From the NCBI GenBank assembly GCA_020849535.1, contig JADLGB010000260.1, positions 1 to 63,468 of the forward strand: a DNA stretch of 63,468 bases, read 5' to 3'. Position 1 is the first letter of the stretch. The number at the start of each line of letters is the position of its first letter. The notes beneath the pieces are model-generated. The model made no database searches. It had not been told where the DNA came from and saw nothing but the letters and a program-made list of their open reading frames with translations. A program made the translations under genes and the position numbers. This DNA comes from Candidatus Hydrogenedentota bacterium (lineage in GTDB: Bacteria > Hydrogenedentota > Hydrogenedentia > Hydrogenedentales > SLHB01). Shown here in pieces: positions 49,922 through 58,749 of the stretch.

Positions 49922-49941
49922 TCGGTTCGATCCGTCCGAGG
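49907..49941. repeat. GATC-rich repeat overlapping a gene end
   Basis: CGTCGGATCCGACTGATCGG and following bases resemble, in inverted orientation, the tract at 21448-21482. It contains the stop codon of the epimerase-like gene (49919-49921). Confidence 0.5.
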
Positions 49942-50027
49942 AGCAAGCGGCCCGGCTTTGCGGGGGCGTGGCGTGCGTGCCATAATCGGGAGTCACGCAA
50001 CGCAGTAGGCAACACAGGGGACATGCC

Positions 50028-51398
50028 ATGAAATCTGCTGGTCGTTTGACTCGCCGTAACTTCCTCGCCACCACCGCCGCACTTGCCGCGGGCCCGCTCA
50101 TACTCAAGTCGCATGCCGCCGAGGGTGTCTCCGCGAATGACCGCATCAACGTTGCGTATATCGGCGTGGGTAGACGGGCGCAGCAGTTGATGGACCTGCC
50201 CAAGGAAGGCCGCATCGTTGCTTACAGCGATGTCTTCATGGCGCGCCTCGAAGAGATGAAGGCGAAGAACCCCGAGGCGCGCATCTATCAGGATTATCGC
50301 GAGATGCTGGCGTCTCCAGATATCGATGCGGTGGTCATCGCGACGCCCGACCACTGGCATGCCCTGCACACCATTCACGCGTGTGAGGCTGGCAAGGACG
50401 TGTACGTGGAGAAGCCGCTCAGCCTGACCGTCCATGAGGGCCGCGCCATGGTGGACGCCGCGCGCAAGCACGGGCGCATCGTGCAGACGGGATCGCAACA
50501 GCGTTCGATGCCGAATTCGCGGATGGGCTGCGAACTGATCCGCAATGGGCGCATCGGCAAAGTCTCGCTCATCCACGGCGCGAATTACCCCAGCCCCTGG
50601 GATTGCGATCTGCCCGAGCAACCCGTTCCGGAAGGCCTCAATTGGGACATGTGGTGTGGGCAGACCGAGCCGCGCGGCTACCACCTCGACCTCTATCTGC
50701 CGCGCGCGGAAAACCGCAAATACCCGGATGGGCGGCCGTATGGATGGATATCCTACACGCCGTATTCGGGCGGCGAGATGACGGGGTGGGGGGCACACGG
50801 CCTGGACCTGATCCAGTGGGCGCTCGGGGAGCAATTCTCGGGGCCGGCCGAGGTGTGGGCCGAACAGGAAGGCGAGTCTGATCCCGTGTTGTTCTTTGGA
50901 CAACCGCTCGATGCGTCGCAGAAGTGGCCCGAGGGCAAAGCTCTCACATGCCCCGTTCACTTCCGCTATGCGAGCGGCGTGGAAATCATCCTCGATGGAA
51001 AAGGTCCCGGCGGCGGCGGCGTGTTTGAAGGGGAGAGCGGGCGCATTCTCGTGGACCGCGAGAGGTACGTGTGCGAACCCATCGCCGAGGATCCCCGCTT
51101 GACCGCGCCGATTGACAACCCGCTGGACGGCGAACGCGCCGACGATGGCGGCTACGTCCACCTCTATCGCAGCGATAACCACATGCAGAACTGGTTTGAT
51201 TGCATCCGCACGAGGAAGCTGCCCATCGGGGACGTGGAAGTGGGCCACCGCGCTGCGACCATGTGTCATCTCGGCAACATCGCTCGCTGGACCAAGCGGC
51301 GCCTGCAATGGGACCCGGGGAAGGAGGCCTTCATCAACGATCAAGATGCGAACAAGCATCTGGCGCGCGTCATGCGCTCGCCGTGGACGATCGCATGA
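50028..51398 (+). CDS. Exported Gfo/Idh/MocA-family oxidoreductase
   Basis: A 456-residue dehydrogenase-like protein with a Tat signal (LTRRNFLATTAALAAGPLIL near residues 7-26). The NAD(P)-binding domain is INVAYIGVGRRAQQL, with the family hallmark VYVEKPLSLT (E-K-P) and IATPDHWHALHTI. The C-terminal sheet domain has GWISYTPYSGGEMTGWGAHGLDLIQWALG, where conserved H and D likely contact the substrate. Such exported Gfo/Idh/MocA proteins are abundant in planctomycete-like bacteria and are thought to work on sugars or cyclitols with a tightly bound cofactor. GGGGA lies before the ATG. It converges on the NSS transporter genes. Confidence 0.93.
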   Translation: MKSAGRLTRRNFLATTAALAAGPLILKSHAAEGVSANDRINVAYIGVGRRAQQLMDLPKEGRIVAYSDVFMARLEEMKAKNPEARIYQDYREMLASPDIDAVVIATPDHWHALHTIHACEAGKDVYVEKPLSLTVHEGRAMVDAARKHGRIVQTGSQQRSMPNSRMGCELIRNGRIGKVSLIHGANYPSPWDCDLPEQPVPEGLNWDMWCGQTEPRGYHLDLYLPRAENRKYPDGRPYGWISYTPYSGGEMTGWGAHGLDLIQWALGEQFSGPAEVWAEQEGESDPVLFFGQPLDASQKWPEGKALTCPVHFRYASGVEIILDGKGPGGGGVFEGESGRILVDRERYVCEPIAEDPRLTAPIDNPLDGERADDGGYVHLYRSDNHMQNWFDCIRTRKLPIGDVEVGHRAATMCHLGNIARWTKRRLQWDPGKEAFINDQDANKHLARVMRSPWTIA

Positions 51399-51405
51399 GG
51401 GTCGC

Positions 51406-51504
51406 TCAGCTCTTCTTACGAAAAATCCGATAGAAGCAGAAGACGTTCAGGGCGATGATGATGGTCCACGTCGTGGCCATGAGTATCCACGCGCCGGGCG
51501 TCAT
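51406..51504 (-). CDS. MetS-like small subunit of NSS transporter
   Basis: A 32-residue single-pass membrane protein too short for most gene finders: it begins MTPGAWILMATTWTIIIALN and ends in the basic FYRIFRKKS. Its ATG (51502-51504) overlaps the TGA of the NSS transporter gene by four bases (ATGA), so the two are translationally coupled. In Corynebacterium the MetP transporter needs such a small MetS subunit; the sequence pattern (one helix, basic tail, coupled to an NSS gene) is the same. Function in the transporter complex is therefore likely. Confidence 0.82.
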   Translation of the reverse strand: MTPGAWILMATTWTIIIALNVFCFYRIFRKKS

Positions 51505-53057
51505 AGCTCAGGTCCTTTCTCCACCTCGTCGAAGAGGTGCGGCCGCGTGCGCCAGGCGTGCCAGATGCCCAGACACAGCACCAATCCCGAAACGACGATG
51601 AGTCCTCGTGCAAACCACAGATAGGGATTCTGGTCAACTGTCGCAATTTTCGTATTCCACACCTCAATGGAAGACCAGACGAGTAGCGCTATGATGTACG
51701 TCGGCGTAACGAATTTCATGATGGGGTAGAATATCCGCGGAACTTGAAAGTCCGCCCCCGCATGCATCTCTTTCCATCCCTTATCCATTCCGAAAATCCA
51801 GGCGAATACCACGGCTTCGATTGCCGCAAACAGCACGAGGAAGAAGGTTCCGGCCCAGTAGTCCAGTTCCCAGATTATTCCCTTGTGCATGAACAGCACT
51901 ATCGGCTGCATGAGAATGAAGATAATGACTCCCAGCGTAATCACAATCCGCCGGCGCTCGATTCCTAGCTCATCTTGAAGGAAAAGAAGGAGCGGGGTAA
52001 ACATAGCCACGCTAGAGGTCAGACCCGCGAGGAACAACGCGACGAACCAGATCGTCCCGAAGAATTGGCCGAACGGCAGCTTCTGAAAAATAACGGGAAG
52101 ACTATAGAATCCGATCTCGAAGCTGCCACCCGCGGCGATTTCCTTCGTGATGGAAGGACCGAAGAAAATGACAGCGGCCGGCAGGGCGATGGTCCCGCCG
52201 ATGACCACTTCCACCAGCTCGTTGGTACTCGTCGCGGCGAGGCCGTTCAGGGTGAGGTCCTCACTGCGTGAGAGATAACTTGCGTACGTGTGGATCATGC
52301 CGAAACCGAGGCTCAGGGTGAAGAAGATTTGCCCTGTCGCAGCCAACCACACATCAGAATTCTTCAACACCGACCAGTCGATGACCCACACGGCCGCGAG
52401 TCCATCAGATACCGTGCGCCCCTCCACCGGAGGCAGGGTCAGCACACGAACGGCGAGGATGGCGCCCAGTATCAGCAACGCGGGCATCGCATACTTGCAC
52501 ACCATCTCGATGCCGCGCTGAATGCCGCGCGCGAATACAAACATATTGATACCGAACGTGATGAGAAAGAACAGGTACGATTCGAGCCCGAAGCTGAACA
52601 GTCCCGGATTCTCAAGACCCCTGTACTGCGAAAAGATCTCCTTCATCTGGTCGCGCGATTCGTGCCCCCAGTACTCACCGCTGATGGTCTTCCACGCGTA
52701 GCCCAGGGCCCAGGACTCGATGTAGACGTAGTAGAGGCCGATCATCGCGGGCAAGAGCACGCCAAAGACACCAAGGTACTTTGAAACAGGATGCTTCCAC
52801 AGGCGATGGAACATGCCCGGCGTGCTGCCGTGTCCATAGCCGCCCCCGTGGCGGCCGATGGTCCACTCGATCCACATGAGCGGGATGCCAAGGAACAACA
52901 GCGCGATGAAGTACGGAACCATGAATGCCCCGCCGTAAGGGGCGGCGGTTCCCGGGAACCTAAGGAAGTTGCCGAGTCCAACGGCGTTGCCCGCCATGGC
53001 CATCACCAACCCGAAACGGGTGGCCCACCGGTCCACCTGCATGCCATTCTTCGCCAT
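51501..53057 (-). CDS. Sodium-dependent NSS-family transporter
   Basis: A 518-residue neurotransmitter:sodium symporter-type permease with about twelve helices. The sodium and substrate motif in helix 1 is MAGNAVGLGNFLRFPGTAAP; helix 6 shows FFTLSLGFGMIHTYASYLSR, the unwound binding helix. The conserved WIEWTIGRHGGGYGHGS follows helix 2. It resembles MetP/SNF-type carriers of amino acids. The small subunit gene follows with a 4-base overlap. The start at 53057 (MAKNGMQVDRW) is standard. Probable substrate: a hydrophobic amino acid (inference). Confidence 0.93.
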   Translation of the reverse strand: MAKNGMQVDRWATRFGLVMAMAGNAVGLGNFLRFPGTAAPYGGAFMVPYFIALLFLGIPLMWIEWTIGRHGGGYGHGSTPGMFHRLWKHPVSKYLGVFGVLLPAMIGLYYVYIESWALGYAWKTISGEYWGHESRDQMKEIFSQYRGLENPGLFSFGLESYLFFLITFGINMFVFARGIQRGIEMVCKYAMPALLILGAILAVRVLTLPPVEGRTVSDGLAAVWVIDWSVLKNSDVWLAATGQIFFTLSLGFGMIHTYASYLSRSEDLTLNGLAATSTNELVEVVIGGTIALPAAVIFFGPSITKEIAAGGSFEIGFYSLPVIFQKLPFGQFFGTIWFVALFLAGLTSSVAMFTPLLLFLQDELGIERRRIVITLGVIIFILMQPIVLFMHKGIIWELDYWAGTFFLVLFAAIEAVVFAWIFGMDKGWKEMHAGADFQVPRIFYPIMKFVTPTYIIALLVWSSIEVWNTKIATVDQNPYLWFARGLIVVSGLVLCLGIWHAWRTRPHLFDEVEKGPEL

Positions 53058-53598
53058 GAAATGCCCTCTCTGCTATGTGCGCCCCAATTCGCAATACGGG
53101 AGGTCGAGAGGAACTATAGAGGGTTGCGCCCCGGCGGGTCAATGCGTCGCTTTCTGCCCCCAGCGAGTAAAATGGCCAATGGACTCAGTGGCGAATTTCG
53201 CCGTGTTGGTTTCTTTCCCGCAAAGTCCCACGGTAGCGGTTGGCGATGACCTCCCTCGCTCAGCTCGCACTCAAGATCGCACTGTGCGCCCAGCCCATAC
53301 TCTTGGCCACCAGGAATGCGATGTTTTCCTCCCGCCTGCGAAATCGTGGCATGCAGAGTGGGGGAGGCACGACGCCCGCAAGATGCATGCGAGACTCCAT
53401 TTTGTTATCATCGACTCCGTAGAACTGCTCAAGACTCACGCAACACAACGGTGCGGCGCTGTACCCAAAGCGATCGTTGTGTGGTCCCTGCAGAAGAACA
53501 GCGTCGCACGTATCGCAAGGAAGCTGCTCGAAGTACAGAGTGCTGGCAAGCCAGTGTTTCGGAAGCAGCATTTGGCACTGCTGAGGTTATTGCCGCTT
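53058..53598. other. Region between divergent genes, coding status unclear
   Basis: A 541-base stretch. One plus-strand frame is open through all of it and continuous with the glycerol-1-phosphate-dehydrogenase-like gene, but the residues (many R, H, C, Q, no motif) do not resemble that family. The other frames are also unconvincing. Either it is a long promoter region or a degraded N-terminal coding part. Confidence 0.4.
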
Positions 53599-54588
53599 AT
53601 GAGATGCTCCTGGGGCGTTCCTCCGATCCAATACACGTCGTTGAAACACATCCATGAAGATCGTGCCGTCGATCTGCTTGTTACCGATGGCATCATTGAC
53701 GTGCTGAGAGGAAGACTGAGTTTTTCTCCCACCCGCGTGCACGAAGTTTCTGAGGCGACTATTCGGCATTGGGATAGCTTCTTGTCAGACATTCAGGGCG
53801 AGGTAGTTTACGCTGTGGGCGGTGGTTTGGCCGTGGACGCTGCGAAGTATGTGGCACGGAAGACAGATCGCCCGCTCGTGTGCATCCCCACGGCAATCTC
53901 TGTCGATGCTTTTTTCACGTGGGCTTCAGGCCACCGGGAGGATGGCTGTGTCCGCTATCTTGAAACCAAGCCACCAGACGTGGTTGTGGTCGATTTGGAG
54001 CTGGCGGGATCCGGACCGCTTGGAATTCGGTCCGCCGGAGTGACCGATGTCTTGTCTATTGCTACCGGACGGCACGACTGGAAATTTGCCGAGGGAGAAG
54101 GTCGAAACCCCGAATCCATGCACTATGACCCGTCTATCGACAAGATGGCGGTGGCAATCCTGGATGCCTGTTTGGCCTGTTCAGATTCTGCCGGACTGGG
54201 CGAAGCTGAGGGTTTGCGCCGACTGCTGGAATGCCTGACTCTGGAGGTGCTGCTGTGCAATCTCGTCGGCCACGCCCGGCCCGAAGAGGGGAGTGAGCAC
54301 TACTTCGCGTACGTAGCCGAGAGTGTTTTGGGAAAGGGTCTTCCACATGGGGACCTGGTTGGCCCAGGTATTCTCATAATGGCACACCTGCAGGGCCAGG
54401 ACATCGCCCCGCTCAAGAAAGCCATGAAGGCATGCAACGTGCCCCTCACCAACATCCCGCCCAACGCGATTCGGACAATCCTGCAAATGCTTCCTGACTA
54501 TTGCGCAAGACACAACCTGCCGTACGGGATTGCTCACACCCTGACTGACAGCCAGGCAAGGTCTTTTGACCCCGGCATATTGGAATGA
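53599..54588 (+). CDS. Glycerol-1-phosphate-dehydrogenase-like protein, N-terminus uncertain
   Basis: A 329-residue protein from the ATG at 53599. The dinucleotide motif VVYAVGGGLAVDAAKYVA, the CIPTAISVDAFFTWAS strand, the metal-site region RSAGVTDVLSIATGRHDWKFA, EGSEHYFAYVAES and LPHGDLVGPGILIMAHLQG correspond to the sn-glycerol-1-phosphate dehydrogenase/Fe-ADH-like family (EgsA/AraM); the Asp and two His metal ligands are present. The GGG lies at residues 74-76, about 20-30 residues earlier than in full-length members, so the first strand and helix may be missing or altered. A frame continues upstream but is not family-like; a start further upstream or a frameshift cannot be ruled out. GAGG lies about 13 bases before the ATG, a poor distance. 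Confidence 0.7.
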   Translation: MRCSWGVPPIQYTSLKHIHEDRAVDLLVTDGIIDVLRGRLSFSPTRVHEVSEATIRHWDSFLSDIQGEVVYAVGGGLAVDAAKYVARKTDRPLVCIPTAISVDAFFTWASGHREDGCVRYLETKPPDVVVVDLELAGSGPLGIRSAGVTDVLSIATGRHDWKFAEGEGRNPESMHYDPSIDKMAVAILDACLACSDSAGLGEAEGLRRLLECLTLEVLLCNLVGHARPEEGSEHYFAYVAESVLGKGLPHGDLVGPGILIMAHLQGQDIAPLKKAMKACNVPLTNIPPNAIRTILQMLPDYCARHNLPYGIAHTLTDSQARSFDPGILE

Positions 54589-54933
54589 GCACAGCCCGCA
54601 TTTCCCCCCGTGCGACTCATGTGAACGGTGCCTTCAGAACGACCGTGTCGACGTGTACGTGATTCGGCTTCCGCGGTGAGGGCAGCCGGTCATTTGAAAA
54701 CTCCTGAAGGCGTTGTGCCGTGATGGCCCAATCAGGACGCGGACAGACATACCCCGATGTGGACGGACATCGCGTTCAGAGCTTTCTTCATTCAAGCGGT
54801 GGCGCGGCCTGATCTCGATGAGAAGGGACTCGGAATCGAGCGGTTTCCCCGGTGCTCAACTTGAGCGTATCCCGTCGTATTGAGCAACCGAGTTTCAGGC
54901 CCTTCGTGGGCGACGTTCGGCCCCTGATTGTGC
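54589..54933. other. Intergenic region between convergent genes
   Basis: A 345-base gap. I found no terminator with a T-run, RNA or coding frame. Confidence 0.4.
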
Positions 54934-56391
54934 TTACTCCCGCCACCGGTATGTGACGACGGATTCCGGCGGGAGTTCGGCTATGAGGACCCCTTCCTCG
55001 TAGCCGATCGTACAGGTAAACGGCGCTTTCGCCGGATTCGCCGCGACCAGGACTATGGACGTGTCGGGGTTCCGGAATGCCACCTGCGCGAAGTCCCGCG
55101 TGCTCCGCCCGCTGTCGATACGGACCGCTCCCCGCTGGATGAACTTCATGAACTGGCCATACATGAAGTAGTCAAACGTGTAGCGAACCGACAACGTCTC
55201 AGCATCAAGCATCACGCATGTATCTGTACACTCGAAGGGGCCATTGTTGGGCTTGCCATTGGTGTCAATCATCGTAACCCATGCGTTGTAGGATGCGGCC
55301 CAGTTTCTAAGGAACTCTATGATGTTGACAGCCCCCTGGACCCCATACATGGATCCCTCGGACAAATGGACGTTCCTCTCCGGGAACTCGGCGTGGAATG
55401 CGCCCATGTCAGAGGCCTCCCCTGCGTAAGGATGAAAGGCAGTTCCTTCGACATATTCCGCGGCAGCAGAATCGCTGAGGATGTTGCGGGGATACCAGAG
55501 GTTGTTGAGGTTGTGATCGAAGCACCAGATTCGCGTCTTGATGCCGGCCTGACGGAACGTAGGCCCCAGATGATCGCGAATAAAGTCGCGCTCGGCATGC
55601 CCCATGATCTCCAGGGGGACCGGCCACCATGTATCCTCATCCACCACGAGCGACCACTGGCATGAGGGATACCACCAACTCTGCACGTCGTCCTTCTTGT
55701 TAACGCCTGGTTCGTTCTGGACGGTGACGGCGTGGATGGGGATACCTTCCGCCTTGTACGCCTCGATGAATTTCGCAAAATAGCGGGCATAGTGCGGATA
55801 GTACTTGGGGTAAAGGTGGCCTCCGATGAGGTCCCCTGTCGTCTTCATCCACCCCGGCGGGCTCCAGGGAGTGGCGAAGAAGAGCAGATCCGGGTTCTTT
55901 TCAAGGGCGAGTTTGAGCACCGGAATAACATAGGCTCGGTCCTTCTCGATCGAGAAGTTCTTGAGATCCTCGTCAGTTTGTCCGGCTGGCATATCGTCGT
56001 AGGAGTACCAAGGCTCACCCGTGAAGTCCGGCGTACCGATACAAATACGCATGAGGTTCATGCCTATGCCCTTGTCGGGCGAGACAAGCCGCTCCGTGAC
56101 CTCCGAACGCGCAGCGGGATCGAGGCGCCACAGATTCGCACAGGTGCTGTGCTCAAGTGAGCTACCCAGACCCAGGATAGTCTGATAGGTTTTGGAGCCG
56201 TCCACGACGAAGTCCGACTCCTGGCCTGGCGCTGCCGACGAGAATGTGCGCTTATCCTGGGCTGCAAGGGTGCGGCTCATGTCCAGCGATGACACCCAGC
56301 TTTCCACGGTACGGTCCGCTGCGCTCTTGGTGCTGAATACGACAAGACACACGGCGGCCACCCCGAGGCAGGAACGCTTTCCATGACTCAT
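54934..56391 (-). CDS. Exported GH30-family glycoside hydrolase
   Basis: A 485-residue secreted enzyme of the glucosylceramidase/GH30 clan. The start at 56391 (MSHGKRSCLGVAAVCLVVFS) is preceded by GGAG at eight bases and gives a signal peptide. The acid/base is Glu227 in AVTVQNEPGV and the nucleophile Glu345 in VHLSEGSMYG; FATPWSPPGWMKTTGDL and SFEWVGSS-like GLGSSLEHSTC are other family elements. The C-terminal beta domain ends IAELPPESVVTYRW. GH30 enzymes cleave beta-glucosyl, beta-xylosyl or beta-fucosyl links. It is the last gene of the AraC-linked cluster. Confidence 0.93.
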   Translation of the reverse strand: MSHGKRSCLGVAAVCLVVFSTKSAADRTVESWVSSLDMSRTLAAQDKRTFSSAAPGQESDFVVDGSKTYQTILGLGSSLEHSTCANLWRLDPAARSEVTERLVSPDKGIGMNLMRICIGTPDFTGEPWYSYDDMPAGQTDEDLKNFSIEKDRAYVIPVLKLALEKNPDLLFFATPWSPPGWMKTTGDLIGGHLYPKYYPHYARYFAKFIEAYKAEGIPIHAVTVQNEPGVNKKDDVQSWWYPSCQWSLVVDEDTWWPVPLEIMGHAERDFIRDHLGPTFRQAGIKTRIWCFDHNLNNLWYPRNILSDSAAAEYVEGTAFHPYAGEASDMGAFHAEFPERNVHLSEGSMYGVQGAVNIIEFLRNWAASYNAWVTMIDTNGKPNNGPFECTDTCVMLDAETLSVRYTFDYFMYGQFMKFIQRGAVRIDSGRSTRDFAQVAFRNPDTSIVLVAANPAKAPFTCTIGYEEGVLIAELPPESVVTYRWRE

Positions 56392-56429
56392 GACTTTGCT
56401 CCACATCCTGGTTACTCGCACCCGCTCAT

Positions 56430-58307
56430 CTACTTGGCCGTAGGCTGAAGGGAAGCTTCCTTCTCCAGCAGTGCTCCGTGCGCTTGTTTGAGCTCAGCTT
56501 CCAGAGTATCCGCACCCGACACAACCACAATGGCGGCGTCCTTCACTTCGTCGAGCGTGATGGTCATCTGCTTATTGTCCACCTTGAAGGGTACCTGGGC
56601 GAGGCCACTGCCTGACACACGCACTGCAGTGGCTGGCGTTAGCCACCCCGGCAAATCTGCCTTGATGGTGAGGTTCTTCTGAGGAGTGAAGGGGTAAGCC
56701 ACCGGGTCAATCTCGTAGTCGAGGTTCGTAACGCACAGGATAAGCTTGTCCCAGGAAACCAAGGCCGCCGCGTCCACGTCTCGTGGTCCGGCAACGGTGC
56801 CCGCATATGGTTCACTTGCAAGGAAGTCCTCTCGCAGCATTGCCATTACCCGGTTCCAACCGCGCATGCACTCACGCGTCTCAGGGTACTTCTCACTCAT
56901 GGCCTTATTGTACGTGAACCAGAGAATGCCCTTGGCTCCGCGGCTCAGATTGAGCACGAGTTGGGCCGAGATCTCCTCCGGCGTCGGGACCGGACGTAGC
57001 GGCCGTTCGGACCATCCGTCGTGGTTGCCCTGCGACCACACCCAGACGGGGCGCGGTGCGGCGGCGTACTTCAGGTCCTCCGTGTAGTAAGCCGTCTCCT
57101 CCAGGTACGTCCCGTATGGTTTGGGCCACTTGCTGCTGGACGGAGCCGTGACGGAGTAGTGATCATGACCCGCGATATCGGGAATGGCGGCGTAGTTGAA
57201 AAACTGGGTATTCCTGCACAGATTGATGAAGGTAGGAATGGTGGTATCGTACGCACGGACGGTCGAATCACAGAACAACATGACTTGCGCATCCGTGGAC
57301 CAGTCTGGTTCATCGCGCAACATCCAGCATGCAACCGAGGGATGACCCGAAAGATCCCTCACCATGTCCACATTGACCGGTTCCCCCGTATGGACCATCG
57401 CGCGCAGTCCCAGTTTTGCAGCCATGCCGCCAAAGAACTCATCGTCCTTCTTGCCGCCTGCGACTCCCGCATCGACGTGGTCACCCGCCACGAATTCGCG
57501 CTCTTTTGGGTCGATGCCCCAGGTACCTATGGGAAAGAAGTCCGCAAAGGCCCGCCGGTGCGCAAAGATGTGGCGCTCGCCCTTCTCGGATCTGGCAGTC
57601 ACGCGTACAACGGCCAAGGTACTCGACGCGATAGGCGTGGAGAGCTTGATACGCGCGATGGCCTGGCCGGAGCCTTGTACCTTCTGGCCACGCCATTGGA
57701 TGTCTTCTACCTGGTACCCTGGAAGCTCCACGGTGCTGAATTCCACGGGGGAACGGCCGCTGTTACGCAGGTGGATCTCCAGATCCTTCAATCCCGGCAT
57801 GAAGCGGATGTTGGTGATATTCACCTCGTCTTCCTTTAGCACGCCGCTATAATCGAGACATGGCTCCCAAGTGCTGTCAACCAACGAAAAGGCGTAGGGA
57901 ACGTCCGGTCCAAAGTCGCGTTCCGTGCCGCTGATTTCAAGCACCGTCGATTCTCCCGGCTCCAAGTTGCCGTCATATAAACGATGCCAGGCCACGAAGT
58001 GGTTCAGCACCCAGTAAGATTCATCGCGGTTATTGTAACGCCAGAAACGAAGACTTACGGGTGCGGTGCTTGTGTTCGTGAGATAGAAGTAGAGCAGTCC
58101 ACCTTGGTTCGGGAACTCGCTCTCGTATTCGGTGATGCGATCCACGTTCCATCGGGCCGGCCGGTAGTGCACATAGTCAACACGCAGCGCACCCGACTGG
58201 GCAGCGTCGGCGTCTGCCCCCACTTGAGCAGTTTGCGCGAGGGATCTCCCCGCCGCAAACACGCACAGGGCGATTGCTCCCAGCTTCACAAGGCAAAGCG
58301 CTCGCAT
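56430..58307 (-). CDS. Exported putative glycosidase-like protein
   Basis: A 625-residue secreted protein with a signal peptide (LVKLGAIALCVFAAGRSLAQ) after a start at 58307 backed by AGGAG. The first 270 residues are beta-sandwich. The middle has TIM-barrel-like elements: FFPIGTWGIDPKEREF, VACWMLRDEPDW (acidic pair), IPDIAGHDHYSVTAP and AKGILWFTYNKAM. These resemble GH42/GH5-like proteins but I cannot name the family. A C-terminal beta domain follows. It is 38 bases upstream of the GH30 gene on the same strand, so the two are probably co-transcribed and act on the same glycan. Confidence 0.65.
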   Translation of the reverse strand: MRALCLVKLGAIALCVFAAGRSLAQTAQVGADADAAQSGALRVDYVHYRPARWNVDRITEYESEFPNQGGLLYFYLTNTSTAPVSLRFWRYNNRDESYWVLNHFVAWHRLYDGNLEPGESTVLEISGTERDFGPDVPYAFSLVDSTWEPCLDYSGVLKEDEVNITNIRFMPGLKDLEIHLRNSGRSPVEFSTVELPGYQVEDIQWRGQKVQGSGQAIARIKLSTPIASSTLAVVRVTARSEKGERHIFAHRRAFADFFPIGTWGIDPKEREFVAGDHVDAGVAGGKKDDEFFGGMAAKLGLRAMVHTGEPVNVDMVRDLSGHPSVACWMLRDEPDWSTDAQVMLFCDSTVRAYDTTIPTFINLCRNTQFFNYAAIPDIAGHDHYSVTAPSSSKWPKPYGTYLEETAYYTEDLKYAAAPRPVWVWSQGNHDGWSERPLRPVPTPEEISAQLVLNLSRGAKGILWFTYNKAMSEKYPETRECMRGWNRVMAMLREDFLASEPYAGTVAGPRDVDAAALVSWDKLILCVTNLDYEIDPVAYPFTPQKNLTIKADLPGWLTPATAVRVSGSGLAQVPFKVDNKQMTITLDEVKDAAIVVVSGADTLEAELKQAHGALLEKEASLQPTAK

Positions 58308-58394
58308 TTTAGAAACTCCTTGTTCAGGTACTGAAGTGCAAGCCGTAGGCTTGTGCAAACGGAGACTTCGATCTCCGATATTCTCTGAACCGCG

Positions 58395-58535
58395 TCACTG
58401 TTTGGACTTGGCGCCGCCGCGATACATGTGACTTCTCTTCGCCTTCTCGGGGTCATCAACCTTCTTCTTTGCACTGCACCCTACCAGCGAAAAGCAAAGC
58501 AACCCTGCGATCACGAGCGTGAATACTCTTCTCAT
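58395..58535 (-). CDS. Small lipoprotein
   Basis: A 46-residue protein, MRRVFTLVIAGLLCFSLVGC followed by SAKKKVDDPEKAKRSHM and a basic tail. The lipobox LVGC is good and the ATG at 58535 has GGAAGGG about eight bases upstream. It lies between the pseudopilin gene and the putative glycosidase gene in the same direction. A longer frame upstream is open but non-coding in character. No family is recognised. Confidence 0.7.
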   Translation of the reverse strand: MRRVFTLVIAGLLCFSLVGCSAKKKVDDPEKAKRSHMYRGGAKSKQ

Positions 58536-58682
58536 ATGGACAGCCCTTCCTGATGCTGCGACATTTGCGCAGTCCGGCAAGGTGAATGTATATCGAACGC
58601 GCAGATTTGGGGTTTCGCTCCTGCGTGCCATTCCCTCGCCCAGAGCACCGGAAAGGACGAGTGTACTCTCCTCCCCCGAGCG

Positions 58683-58714
58683 CGGTGGGGATACCACCCT
58701 CGGTATCCCCACCG
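58683..58714. repeat. 13-bp perfect stem-loop
   Basis: CGGTGGGGATACC (58683-58695), a 6-base loop and GGTATCCCCACCG (58702-58714). It lies 36 bases past the pseudopilin stop. No T-run follows in the minus direction, so it is more likely a transcript-processing or stabilising hairpin than a terminator. Confidence 0.6.
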
Positions 58715-58749
58715 TAAAGACTGCGCTCATACGAAAGCGACGCGACGCT

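Noticed and set aside
49854..51359. Minus-strand open frame of 501 codons opposite the Gfo/Idh/MocA gene
   Set aside because: The plus-strand gene has a Tat leader and family motifs; the opposite frame has none.
53316..53657. 113-codon frame overlapping the G1P-dehydrogenase-like start, considered as a separate small gene or shifted N-terminus
   Set aside because: Residues do not match the family and there is no ribosome site; kept only as a possible frameshift remnant.
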